Shown piece by piece: positions 1 to 11,190 of a DNA stretch of 64,000 bases. Where the stretch lies: assembly GCF_963678635.1 (NCBI RefSeq), contig NC_087062.1, forward strand, positions 55,312,363 to 55,376,362, in the 5' to 3' direction. The position numbers were made by a program, and so were the translations under genes. The number at the start of each line of letters is the position of its first letter. Position 1 is the first letter of the stretch. The notes under the pieces were generated by a model. That model saw only the letters and a list, made by a program, of their open reading frames with translations. It was not told the origin of the DNA and did not search any database. Source of the stretch: Symsagittifera roscoffensis. Taxonomy: Eukaryota; Xenacoelomorpha; Acoela; Convolutidae.

Positions 1-300
1 AATCTCTCATTTTGTACTTTATATGGCGTGTGGGGGGATGATTTTCATAAAAAAATTTCAAATTTTAGAAAAAAAAAATTTCATTTTATTTTATTTCATT
101 TAATTTTTTTATGCTATTACTGCTGCTCCACAAACCTTAAAAGGCAGTCGGATCATTCAGGGCTTCGCCCTGATACGAGTAGTCTTGTTTAAATTTGGAA
201 TGCTATCTAAGGCCGATTAAATATCCGCTTACGCGTTAATAGCGCGAAATTTATCGCACGTTAGTTGTCCCAAGTTGGCCAAACTGGCAATATTTAAACC
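1..300. repeat. Dispersed repeat, parts A and B
   Basis: Part A (about 13-185, opening near TACTTTATATGGCGTGTGG) recurs in the same orientation at 58897-59069, and its first ~35 bp recur at 7304-7340. Part B (about 190-300, containing CGCTTACGCGTTAATAGCGC) recurs as its reverse complement at about 58735-58860. The order is A-B here and inverted B-A at 58.7 kb. This suggests a family with B as terminal inverted repeats around A, cut off here by the window edge. No coding potential is seen. Confidence 0.75.
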
Positions 301-2169
301 CCCATAACTTCACAAAAAATTATCGCAGGTGAAATATATTGTTTAATTTGAGCTCAAGATAACAACACCTTTCGAATGATATTTTAAAAAAATTTTCAAA
401 AATCGCCAGTTAAAAAGTCGAAATCTGTCTGCAGAAAAATCGGCACCCCAAGCACAAACGTTCCGTTATTTTCTTCAAAAATAATCGCGACAAAAACTAT
501 AACCATTGTTATAATGCATTGAAGATTGACATGTTGAACCAACTAACAATTGTGAACACTTTTTATCTTTTTACCTTACAACTTAATTTTTTGCATATAG
601 CCAAAATTATAAGTAAAACAACAGTAAAAATTGGAAATTTGAAAGGTGGGTGAGGAAGTGGAAAAGATCAACTGTGAGTTATTAAGTGTGAAGTGCAAAA
701 GGGCTTCCCAAAGTTTAAATTTTGGATCATTCAATCTTGGGTAAAATTGTTTCAGGGTCATGCGCCGGTGCATAAAACAGTATATGATTACTAGGAGAAA
801 AATACTCGGCATAATTCTACACTCGTACTCCTCCCCCTCCCCCATATTTAAACTTAAATTTTAAAAACTTTACTTCAACACTGTCATAATGTAATCGAAA
901 TCTGCATGGTGATAGATGAACTATTCTGAACACATTTGCACTTTATAACTTAAACGAAAATCACGCATTTAGGATTAATCCCATGCATAAGTTTCATGGA
1001 AATGAAAAATTTGCAACTATGAAAAATTTGACCTTTCTAATATCTATTAAACATGAGTATTATGGAAATGAAAAATTTGCAATGTAGGATTGAGCGGGGG
1101 GGGGGGGAGTGGAGTGGAAAAGAGCGAAACGCCTAATTGCTGTTTCAGTTTCACATCATGGGCTGAGTCTGTCTACTTCCCGTGACTCGGTTGCAGCAGC
1201 CGAGCACTGGATCTCCGACATCCCCTTGCACCTCGCCAGACAATACGACAAAGACAAAGAGTGCCAATTCATATATCATTCTCTAGGATACAAAAACTAC
1301 TCAGACACTGTCAAACTGCACCAGCCGAACAAAAATACGGGAACGTAAACATATCACACACAGCATTTTACTGTAGATAATTGCAAAACAGGATATCAAA
1401 TCATTTACAAAGTGTCCCTTACTATTGTTGTACAGATTAATAAGTGTACAATTGTTTGTCCAATTTAAATTTATGCTTTGAGCCCCGGCCGCGGTTGAAA
1501 ATAGCCCAAACAATAAGTATAACGAAGTGTTACATGGGCCGAGATGCGCGAGTCGAGTCATGTCGCGACCAAACACAGTCGCACAATGAGCACGATGCTA
1601 AATTATGCCGCCTACCGAGGTTTTCAGCGTCGCCCAAAGTCGCCACCTAAGTCGTGGTGACGGCCGTGAAAAGTCTGGACGCTTGCGACCTAGCAGAACC
1701 TAGACAGCTCAAACATAAACCGAGCTCAATCAAAACCACTGCACAGGATCAAAATTATGCGATCCTACTAATTTAACCGAGCGAAAAAAAAAACTAATTG
1801 ATTGCAGTTTTTTAGCACACGATATCGCAAAATAGTTCAACTTAGTCGTGTTAGCTTCTCGTGTATTTCTTCTCCAAATTTTCTCTTCTCTCTCTCTCTC
1901 TCTATCTTGTTTTACTACGCGGTACATAATAGTCACAGATATTTCTCTGTTCCGCGGGTCGTTCAAGTCTCGATGAGTTTGACCATGTGTTACTTTATAT
2001 TGATTTCTTTTATTTTCCCATTTTGTGCTCGGTCGACTGTGCGTTGTCGCACAGAAGGTCGCAACAACTTCGATGGTCACTGAAAAATCGTCAAAGACAG
2101 AAAAATCTATAACTTGACCAGCTTACGATTTATAAACTCGATCAAATAGATGGTCCCGATGGTGACTGT
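301..2169. other. No gene recognised
   Basis: Only short unsupported reading frames occur here. A G-run lies near 1096-1107 and a short CT microsatellite near 1886-1905. The 1480-1720 part is richer in GC and CpG than its surroundings, but no promoter or exon could be supported. Confidence 0.5.
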
Positions 2170-3738
2170 CATCTTTTTCGGTTGCTTTTCTGATCTAATG
2201 TATCCTGTTTTTTGGTTGTGCGGTGTAATTACAAGATCGTATCTTTCTTCTTTGCTTAGACATTATGGAGTATTTTTTTTTGTTTGTTTCCTAAATCGTC
2301 TCTTGACATAAGTGTTAGGGTAACAAATGCACAATCCATGTGTAAGGTTTCTAATTCCTCAACTGTTAGTCCTTACGATTTTCGTGAGGTTATCTTACTC
2401 CTTGGGGATAGATTGTCGTGAATAAAGACATGTCGGAGAGGGAGTATATCGATTCGTTAGAATGATTTTATACTTTCTCGAGTGGCTAAGTTTCATTAAA
2501 AAAAAACTTAGTATTATTTAGTTGGGGTTTTGGTTTGTGATCAAGGGTCGGAGAATAGTAAACCAATCCACAAGGATCAGGAATAATTAGAAATAAGTAG
2601 ATCGTTAGATACTATTTTTGTTCCTACTATTTAATATGTGTCTAAACCTGGACCAATTAAGAGGAGGTGCTCAAGTGAAGGACGAAATCTAATTGAAATG
2701 CTTAATTCTGTTGAAAAATTTCAATTAGTCCTGGGTCGTAGGTCAGGGTTGGAAATTGAATCGACGTTTGAGGTCGTTAGACACTTTCTAAAAAGTCGAA
2801 AAATAAAATTTTTTAATTGATTCAACGAAAACCTTGATGATCTGATTGAAAGAATTGTTTAAGTTTAAATTAAACAGGTAAGGGCCTTTAAGGTTTTTAA
2901 TTGAAAAGTTGATAATTGAAGAAAAAGTTAGATTTTCGATTTAAATGAGGTTACTTTCTTAATGAGTTATGTTCTATGTTTTAGATGACACAGAACAATA
3001 ACAGAAGATGAAAAACCTCGAGAAGCAAGGCTCTTCTCGTTTTTGTATGAAACTAATTAAAATAAAACTGCTAAATAATTTTTTAATTTTTTTAATGAAT
3101 AAATTTACAATGAAAATATTGAAAAGCTTAAAGTTGCTGCAGATTTGTAGTAGAGTTTTTAAGGTAGACAAGATTTCAAGGTATTTGACTAATCCTAGTC
3201 GATTGAGTATGGATATATTTATTTTTTATACATCATAGAATAATATATGGCTTTGGATTGAATCTTGATGCTCTGTGTAGTGTAATTCATTTTAGTGAAT
3301 GAAAATGTACTGCATTAATAATTTTGTAGAGAAATAATCGTTGCAGTTTTTTCGTTTCACGATGTAGAGGCTCGAGTTGTCGTTCAGGATGTGACCTGAT
3401 GTCAGCCTAATTACTCGTTTGGTCCGATTAGACTTCTTGGGACGTGGAAATAAGCTAATGAAATTTTCAATTCGGTTTATCATTTAGTGTAGCGATTTTG
3501 ATTTGATTTTTTACACTAAATTTTATATCTAAATTAGTTGAGGTCTGTTTGAGACTCTTTTGGTTGCAGCAGATGAGTATAAACCCGGGGTAGCTTTTTC
3601 ATAGAGTAATTTCTTCAACAGGCTACCTTATTTTCGGTCGGATAGATTCATGCAACTTCTTAGTCTAATACCAATCCTAATCTTACTCTTATATCTCCTA
3701 GTCTCAATAGATCTAACGTATACTGGTATTAGCGAGGT
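2170..3738 (-). mobile_element. Old relic of a Gypsy-type LTR element
   Basis: The stretch parallels 31190-32740 of the large LTR element in the same order and orientation. Shared landmarks are a GTGTGATTACAAGGTCGT-like start, GTTAGTCCTTACGATTTT, an AGTATATCGATTC segment and a GAATCGACGTTTGAGGTCG segment. They are followed by a partial LTR from about 3574. It corresponds to the 5' leader plus part of the 5' LTR of a related element. It is truncated and strongly diverged, so it is clearly older than the 16-33 kb copy. Confidence 0.8.
3574..3738 (-). repeat. Partial LTR inside the old relic
   Basis: It begins TGAGTATAAAC and matches the LTRs at 16020 and 32563 through TTATTTTCGG, GCAACTTCTTAGTCTAATAC and CTCAATAGATCTA, with many differences. 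Similarity fades after about 3738, so only the U5/R side remains. Confidence 0.75.
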
Positions 3739-3957
3739 TTAAAATTAAAAACTGTTCTGAGGAAATTCGCTGCTAATGGAAAATCAGTAGAACACTCAAA
3801 TCTCTTGGTTTTTTCACCATTCAAAACAAACAATCTGTTTAGTTGCACTGCAAAAAAAGCCAACTCAGTTTGAAATCGTGACTTTACTCTGAAAAAGGAT
3901 GCAATTTAAAAACTTTTTCTGGAAAAAAACTAAGTTCAAATGTTAATCCAGAGCGAC

Positions 3958-4310
3958 TCAAAGTTGGCCCCTGAAAATAAAAAACACAGACCCGTAACAA
4001 AACTAATACTAGTTAATACAAAAGTTGGCCCCTGAATATTTAGAAAAACACAGACCCGTAGCAAAACTAATACTAGTGAATACAAAAGTTGGCCCCTGAA
4101 TATTTAGAAAAACACAGACCCGTAGCAAAACTAAAACTAGTTAATACAAAAGTTGGCCCCTGAATATTTAGAAAAACACAGACCCGTAGCAAAACTAATA
4201 CTAGTGAATACAAAAGTTGGCCCCTGAATATTTAGAAAAACACAGACCCGTAGCAAAACTAAAACTAGTTAATACAAAAGTTGGCCCCTGAATGTTTAGA
4301 AAAACGCAGA
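3958..4310. repeat. 64-bp minisatellite, about 5.5 units
   Basis: Units start at GTTGGCCCC at about 3963, 4024, 4088, 4152, 4216 and 4280, giving a period of 61 and then 64 bp. Each carries AAACACAGACCCGTAGC. Successive units alternate between AATACTAGTGAATAC and AAAACTAGTTAATAC endings, so the array appears to have grown as a 128-bp dimer. There are no unique spacers between repeats. Confidence 0.9.
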
Positions 4311-6817
4311 CACTTTTAAAAAATTGGTTGACTGCCCAATGTATCTGAGCAATTTTTATTTATTCGAATAACTTACTCTATATCTAATACCAGTCTCTTA
4401 CACGCACAAATTTTGGATTCCCAAAATTATATTCAACAATTGACGCTATCCATCATTGTAAAGAACGTTTTAGAAAATCAATCGATATTAATAGATTTTT
4501 CGCTCGCTCTTCATTAGACCAACCAAGAGCATTTAATTTTGGTCGTCATGGTTTTTTAGAAACATTTGAAAATGTTAGCTCATTATAAGCGATTTATACA
4601 ATTAAGTTAATCATTAATAACCATCTATAAAAATTGCGGGTAATTATGTGTCAAACTGGATCTTACGTCATCAAATGGTCTTACTAGATCTATCAAAACT
4701 CCTTTTTATATACAAAAATGACTTGAACAAACAGTTGAATTTTTCGGGTGTAAACCCTAATTTTTTACAAACATCGTAATCTAATGTTTTGCTTTAAAAA
4801 ATGAAAGCAATTGCAAAACACCAAATATTTTGAAACTCACTTTTAACCTAAGAAAATACAATTATTGTCGAGAAAGTGTAAGAAAACGACAAAAAATCGA
4901 CTCAGTTAATTTTTTCGGAAAAAAACCTGCTATTAAGGGTCTGGTATTAGTTATAGATCAATGGTTAAGATTCCATGAAAAAGTAGAAAATCATAAAAGA
5001 AAAATGGCTTGTGAAATTGAAAAACTTCAAATGAAAACATTTGGAAACAAATTCAGTGGTTTTAGTTACGCGCATTTGTCGCACGGTTTTCAGTCGCGAG
5101 TAATCTACACTTTTTTGAGACGATTCAAGAATATTCAGGAAAATTGTTGAAATCACTTTCATCTGGTCTATAGAAACTGCTGAACTGCGGTAGCACAAAA
5201 CTGCTGCGCTTTCCCATTCGAAGCAAAAAAGAATTTATTCGCCATATTCAGAAAAGTTTCAAAAAACAATTGCCAATTTATGAGAAAAAATGAATCAAAC
5301 AAAAAATATTGTCATTTTGAACACAACCCTTCTAGGACAAAAATTTACAGCAGAATTAAACTTATATAAAAAAAACGTAGTTTGAAAGTTTTTTTCTATG
5401 AGTGTTAACAAAGTTTGAACTCTCAATTTATATGAAATTATTGAAAAATCATTTTAGTTTTGTTCGTTTTTCGACATTTGAAGATGGGGAGGAACTTTGT
5501 CTTGGATGAGTTTTTTTTTTTTTTTTCATGGAAAATCAAGTACCTCAAGCAATAATCGGAATGATTGGTATATCAAATTAAGCGATATTTCGTATTAAAG
5601 TTCTTTTTCTCGTTACTCCAGTGTCATTACAAAAGATTTGAACAATTGATAAACCATAATAAAGTCCTTTCAATTGTGATTTGTGAGCGTACTATAAAGC
5701 ATTCCAAAAATTTTTCATCGTCGAGAAAAACTGGTTTGAAGTTTTTGAGCGTTATTAGATTTTGTTTCTAACATAAACTTAGTAAAAGAAATTTTGGAAA
5801 TCTAGTTTTGAAAGCTTTCTTCAACGCTTCCTCGAAAAATACAATTTTTTTCAATATAAAACAAAAATTTTGTGAGTTTTTTTTTTCATTTGTTTGTTTG
5901 TTTTTCAGTTTTCGAAGACAGTGAGTGTTCTGGATTATGTTTAATTCACAATTCACTATTTTTCCTCGCGTTCGTACAGTTGTCCGTCACATCACGCAAA
6001 AAAAAACGTTTCTAACCTTAACAAAACTAAAAACCTTTCGTTCTTTTATGAGTGTGGTCTGTATATTATGTGATATTTGCTACTTGTACATCAACCGGCT
6101 ACGTTAATAATCAATGTTAATACATGGTTAACAATCCCTTTGTTAATCTTGTTAATGACAAACTCCACCACTGTTTAATTTGAATTACGTTAAAGTTTTA
6201 GTTATGAGGTGTTCGAATTTTGTATCACTCGACCTCCACATCATCTGTGATCAAATGTGGCCTCCGATTTTACGCTGGAAAAAAAGCAAATCTGACTCCT
6301 AATTTTGTCCTCACATACTATGACCACAACCTTTTCAGATGCAACATGAGTTGAAAAAGTGAATATCAATCCAAAATCGCCAATTATGTCATTGAGCTGA
6401 ACCACTCACTAACGTTGTGCTAATGAGGTTGCTGTCATGAAAGGGGTCGAGCACCGTCGAAAGAAGGACTTAAGCAGACACTTGAAAAATAACATGTGGT
6501 TCTAGAGAGTCAAACAACGTTCCAATTCTGCTCGATCAGAAAGTTCATTGTTATATACGACGAATGAAACAGAGATCAAAACAAAGAATGCTCAACAAAA
6601 ATAATGCAGATCAAATCAAATAAACGTAATGAACACTTTTTATCTCGTATTATTTGATCACGAAGAATCACGTTAGCAAATTCCAAATATATTTAGAAAA
6701 AAGAGAAATTGGGGTATAAAAATTATATTATAAGCGCATTATCTTGATGTAGTTTTCTGAAAACTTCACTCAACAAAAAAATATTTAGAAGTTCATCCAG
6801 TAAGAAATATATGGAAA
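4311..6817. other. No gene recognised
   Basis: This is AT-rich sequence. One 106-codon open frame on the + strand (4830-5150) is rich in Lys and Arg, but I recognise no family and see no neighbouring exons. T and A homopolymers are common. Confidence 0.45.
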
Positions 6818-6825
6818 TCGACTTG

Positions 6826-7238
6826 GGGTCTTATGCACTAAACGGCCCAAAATTAGTATTTCTACATAGAAATAAAAATTTATGTGGTTGAATCTGGTTG
6901 GCTAATTCAACAACGCGTACGGTACTTCAATTGAAACTTCAAGCAGATGAAGTTTTTAGCCAAAATTACCAAAACTTGAGAATTTTTATTCTGTTGAAAC
7001 CATTTCACAAAACTTGTCTTGACTGGTCAAAGTATCACAATTGACTTCAAATTAAATTTATTATGTGACCAAGTTTTACATTTTTTAAATTTCGGTTAAA
7101 TTTTTTATCTGCTGGAAACGTTGGCTGAAACGCCTGACCGTGTTCCTTGAGTTTGATTGGGCCAATCAGATTCGATCGCATAACTTTCAGCTCAAGTAAC
7201 AGAAGCATTGATTTTGGGCCGTTTAGTGCATAAGGCCC
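6826..7238. mobile_element. MITE-like DNA transposon with 8-bp TSD
   Basis: The 413-bp element has terminal inverted repeats of about 28 bp: the left end starts GGGTCTTATGCACTAAACGG and the right end (7211-7238) is its reverse complement with one mismatch. Weaker inner symmetry includes GAATCTGGTTGG against the complement of CCAATCAGATTC. TCGACTTG flanks both sides (6818-6825 and 7239-7246), a perfect 8-bp target duplication. No transposase frame is present, so it is non-autonomous. An 8-bp duplication with GG-starting ends fits hAT, Merlin or Mutator-like groups, and I cannot choose among them. Confidence 0.88.
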
Positions 7239-7303
7239 TCGACTTGAGACCATCGCGATTAAATTGCATATCGGAATTACAAGAAGCGAAATCTGATTGT
7301 TTT

Positions 7304-7340
7304 GTACTTTATATGGCGTGTGGGGGATGGTTTTCATAGA
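7304..7340. repeat. Fragment of dispersed repeat A
   Basis: The segment TACTTTATATGGCGTGTGG followed by GGATGGTTTTCATA matches the start of repeat A at position 13 and at 58899. Similarity ends within about 40 bp. Confidence 0.65.
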
Positions 7341-7778
7341 AAAAAGAAAGTTATGTTGGTTAGAAACAAAATCGTTCCATGCATTGAGGCGATATATTCT
7401 TTTTTTGCCATAAATAGCTCGGCAGGCTAAGTTGTATTCCACTTGAACAAAGGTGTGCAATGCGTTTTGCCGTTGAAAGTCTTTGCAATTTAATTCTTTC
7501 AATAATTCTACTCTATGGCCTTGGTTAAAAATGTTATGAAACGAAATGGTTTAATTATACATCCAGTTTTCTAAAACATGTGTCGTTTAGTGGAACCAAT
7601 AACAGTTTGAGGTCCATACCAATTTGAAAAATCTCCAAACTACTCCAGATAAAATAGTGTAACACATGACCAAAAGTGGACTGAAAGTAGCACACCATTA
7701 TCGAACTGTAAGCAAACGTTGAAAACAAGTATAATTTAGTACATTGATTTACAACATTAAATTTGTATTTAACTTGAA

Positions 7779-8015
7779 TCAAACAAACAACTTTAGAGTT
7801 TTTTTGTTTGTTTTGCGTCTCTTTGACGGCGGTGCTGAATCTCCAACTGCTTCGCGGTCGAGGTACAATTCATCATCCGAAGACAAAGAAGAAGTGACTG
7901 CATTTAATAATACCAAATCATCGCTTTCGATAGCGCTCTCAGCAATTTCCGTGACACGAATTCCACCTGGATCTGGAGCTTCATAGCTGGTGACACTATT
8001 TACCAGGTCTCTCAA
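7779..8015 (-). other. Unrecognised protein-like open frame
   Basis: A 78-codon frame encodes a hydroxyl- and acid-rich segment (SSLSSDDELYLDREAVGD) followed by a basic nuclear-localisation-like cluster (PPSKRRKTNKK). The composition looks like real protein rather than shadow sequence, and an acidic open stretch continues upstream toward about 8350 on the same strand. It lies just downstream of the polymerase fossil in the same orientation. I do not recognise a family, and it may be part of that fossil or of an unrelated transposase N-terminus. Confidence 0.3.
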
Positions 8016-8519
8016 GGTCTCCCAATCGTTGAGTGTTCATCACAAGAAAGCTATCTTCTGACCAATAATTCGTACCTTGCTTGAAGATTTCTTCTTGGTT
8101 CGAGTTCTCCGGATCCCAATCGACTATCTCATTTTTTTACTCAAACATTTTCAGCCAAGTGTCTATATCTTGGTCTTCGTGGTGACTGATGCTAATTGTT
8201 TTACTCACTTTCCTTTCATTATCATCATTGTCATCTTTATTATCCTGATTGCTATCGGTATTATCAGAAAAGATAGAAGCATTCACGGTCCTATAGTGAT
8301 CCTTTGGAAATGTGGAGGTACCATCCCTGAGGACGTTTCGCTTGTCATCAAAGGCTGAGAAGGAAATTTTATTTGCTCGAACAATGTTCAGAACAAGCCT
8401 CTCGGAGATGATGTGAGTATTTTCAGCTCATACAAAGTTTCCAGAAACGAAAGTTTCGACGAAGTTTTCATGAGTAAGCAACTGTTCAGTCGCCTTAGTG
8501 ATGCCCTTTGCAGAATGTT

Positions 8520-8740
8520 TCCGGGTAAAACTTTTTTTCAATTTTTTTTTCTACAAAATTGTTTTTCTAATTTTTTTTCGAAATTTTTACTACAATTTTT
8601 TTCCATATTTTTTTTGATAAAAATTTTTATAAAAAACTTTTTTGGATTTTTTTTTCAAAATAATTTTTTACACAAATTTTTTTTCAAATTAACTTTTAAA
8701 AATTTTTTTCAAAATTTTTTGTTGTCTGCATTGTAGAGAA
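8520..8740. repeat. T-rich low-complexity tract
   Basis: Dense runs of T separated by short A-containing words produce a spurious Phe-rich frame on the + strand. It falls within the 3' part of the polymerase fossil. Confidence 0.7.
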
Positions 8741-8910
8741 AGTGGTCCGATTGATAATTGGAGAAGTCGATGATGTCCAAAATTTTACATTTTTTCTCCC
8801 AATTTTTAAACGAAATTCGAGTTTTTTATTTCGTCCGTTTTTAATTCGTACAAAAGGCTGTCGTTTTCTGAGTACAAGAGGTGACAGTTGAAATGGGGCT
8901 TCATAACCTC

Positions 8911-10049
8911 GTAAGGAAAATTTTTGCACAACTCAATTTTTGCTAGCTCTAGTACACTCGCTCCTACAATTGTACTACCATCTGATTTTCGTTGGCGCTA
9001 ATGTTATTGCAGCCATGTCTTCACCAAATATTTTGTAGGTTTCAAATTCAAACTTACAATTATTTTGCATTGTTTCTTCAGCATCTCGTAGAATCTTGAT
9101 TTTTGTTTTTTATGTTTTGACTCACACATAATCCCATAAATTGAATTGATCAATAATTTTTACAGGGCTTCTTCAAAATTGTTTTTCGCCGCTTTCTGTT
9201 TGTTTGAGCTATGTACGGTTCGGGCCACAATTCTTGTTTGAATTTTACGATGCGATACAGTTTTGTAATGTTGAGGCCAAGCTTTACGTAGATATCAAGG
9301 ATTTATAATGAACTATATGTTCAGTCTTATCATGTAAAATTTGTAACAGTTTTTTCACTTTACCTATTGAGGGTCCACAGTTTTAATTTTTTTTCATTTG
9401 TTCTGAGAGGTTTGTTTGGTATCTGCCTAACCACTCTTTTTCAACCAATTCCTTGGTAGGTGCCAATGGATAGTCAAAATGACTTCCAAGCTACAACTGA
9501 GGGTATTGTGAATCATTTTCAACAATATAATCGTGTTCTGAATCGTCAGGGGTTGCTACAATTTTTTATAATGACATGGAATTCTCATCTTCTTTTTCAT
9601 GATTGTTTCTTTTAGTTCTAACTCCGACTGTCTTGAAATGGCATGCAGGTAGTTTGTGAGTCTGCATTATTCTACCAATTATGTTGTTACCATCAACCAT
9701 AAAACCTTATGTAGTATCTTCGCTCACAATAAACGGTTCGTTCAAGAGTTTGTTGTTTGCAGTGAAATGTCGTTTTTCAAACATTGATGCAGTTCCACCT
9801 CGCATCATTGTTTTTCAAATTTGTCTAAGTGATCTCGATCCGTTAGCAATTCAACATCAGCTTTACATACACCGTTGAAGGCGTCACCAAGCAAATTTGA
9901 AACGGTGAAAATATGAGCGCAATCAAGGCTGAATGGTTGAGCTGATAAAACGGAATTCCTCAAGGCATAGGCTATGAGCAATGTGTCATATGACAGATAT
10001 AAGGACTCTGACATGAAAATCGATTGAAAACTTAATTTGCTTCAATCAA
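8911..10049. repeat. 1.14-kb tandem duplication, copy 1
   Basis: This copy starts GTAAGGAAAATTTTTGCACA and ends at CTTCAATCAA. It is followed directly by a second copy with very few differences, including a 2-3 base difference in one T-run. It covers the central part of the polymerase fossil. Confidence 0.93.
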
Positions 10050-11190
10050 GTAAGGAAAATTTTTGCACAACTCAAACTTTGCTAGCTCTAGTACACTCGC
10101 TCCTACAATTGTACTACCATCTGATTTTCGTTGGCGCTAATGTTATTGCAGCCATGTCTTCACCAAATATTTTTTGTAGGTTTCAAATTCAAACTTACAA
10201 TTATTTTGCATTGTTTCTTCAGCATCTCGTAGAATCTTGATTTTTGTTTTTTATGTTTTGACTCACACATAATCCCATAAATTGAATTGATCAATAATTT
10301 TTACAGGGCTTCTTCAAAATTGTTTTTCGCCGCTTTCTGTTTGTTTGAGCTATGTACGGTTCGGGCCATAATTCTTGTTTGAATTTTACGATGCGATACA
10401 GTTTTGTAATGTTGAGGCCAAGCTTTACGTAGATATCAAGGATTTATAATGAACTATATGTTCAGTCTTATCATGTAAAATTTGTAACAGTTTTTTCACT
10501 TTACCTATTGAGGGTCCACAGTTTTAATTTTTTTTCATTTGTTCTGAGAGGTTTGTTTGGTATCTGCCTAACCACTCTTTTTCAACCAATTCCTTGGTAG
10601 GTGCCAATGGATAGTCAAAATGACTTCCAAGCTACAACTGAGGGTATTGTGAATCATTTTCAACAATATAATCGTGTTCTGAATCGTCAGGGGTTGCTAC
10701 AATTTTTTATAATGACATGGAATTCTCATCTTCTTTTTCATGATTGTTTCTTTTAGTTCTAACTCCGACTGTCTTGAAATGGCATGCAGGTAGTTTGTGA
10801 GTCTGCATTATTCTACCGATTATGTTGTTACCATCAACCATAAAACCTTATGTAGTATCTTCGCTCACAATAAACGGTTCGTTCAAGAGTTTGTTGTTTG
10901 CAGTGAAATGTCGTTTTTCAAACATTGATGCAGTTCCACCTCGCATGATTGTTTTTCAAATTTGTCTAAGTGATCTCGATCCGTTAGCAATTCAACATCA
11001 GCTTTACATACACCGTTGAAGGCGTCACCAAGCAAATTTGAAACGGTGAAATTATGAGCGCAATCAAGGCTGAATGGTTGAGCTGATAAAACGGAATTCC
11101 TCAAGGCATAGGCTATGAGCAAGGTGTCACATGACAGATATAAGGACTCTGACATGAAAATCGATTGAAAACTTAATTTGCTTCAATCAA
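10050..11190. repeat. 1.14-kb tandem duplication, copy 2
   Basis: Head-to-tail repeat of 8911-10049 at about 99 percent identity by eye. The similarity between copies is far higher than expected from the decay of the polymerase itself, so the duplication looks recent, or else an assembly artefact. Confidence 0.93.

Noticed and set aside
3958-4310. Possible CRISPR array
   Set aside because: The whole 64-bp unit is conserved with no variable spacers, and the genome is animal. It is a minisatellite.
4830-5150. 106-codon Lys/Arg-rich + strand frame
   Set aside because: No recognised family, no splice partners and no repeat context support it as a gene.
7047-7502. 151-codon - strand frame
   Set aside because: It runs through the MITE and a fragment of dispersed repeat A, so it is not a gene.
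8413-8736. 107-codon Phe-rich + strand frame
   Set aside because: It is a by-product of a poly-T tract.
9681-11019. Two near-identical 65-codon + strand frames
   Set aside because: They are antisense shadows of the polymerase fossil, doubled by the tandem duplication.
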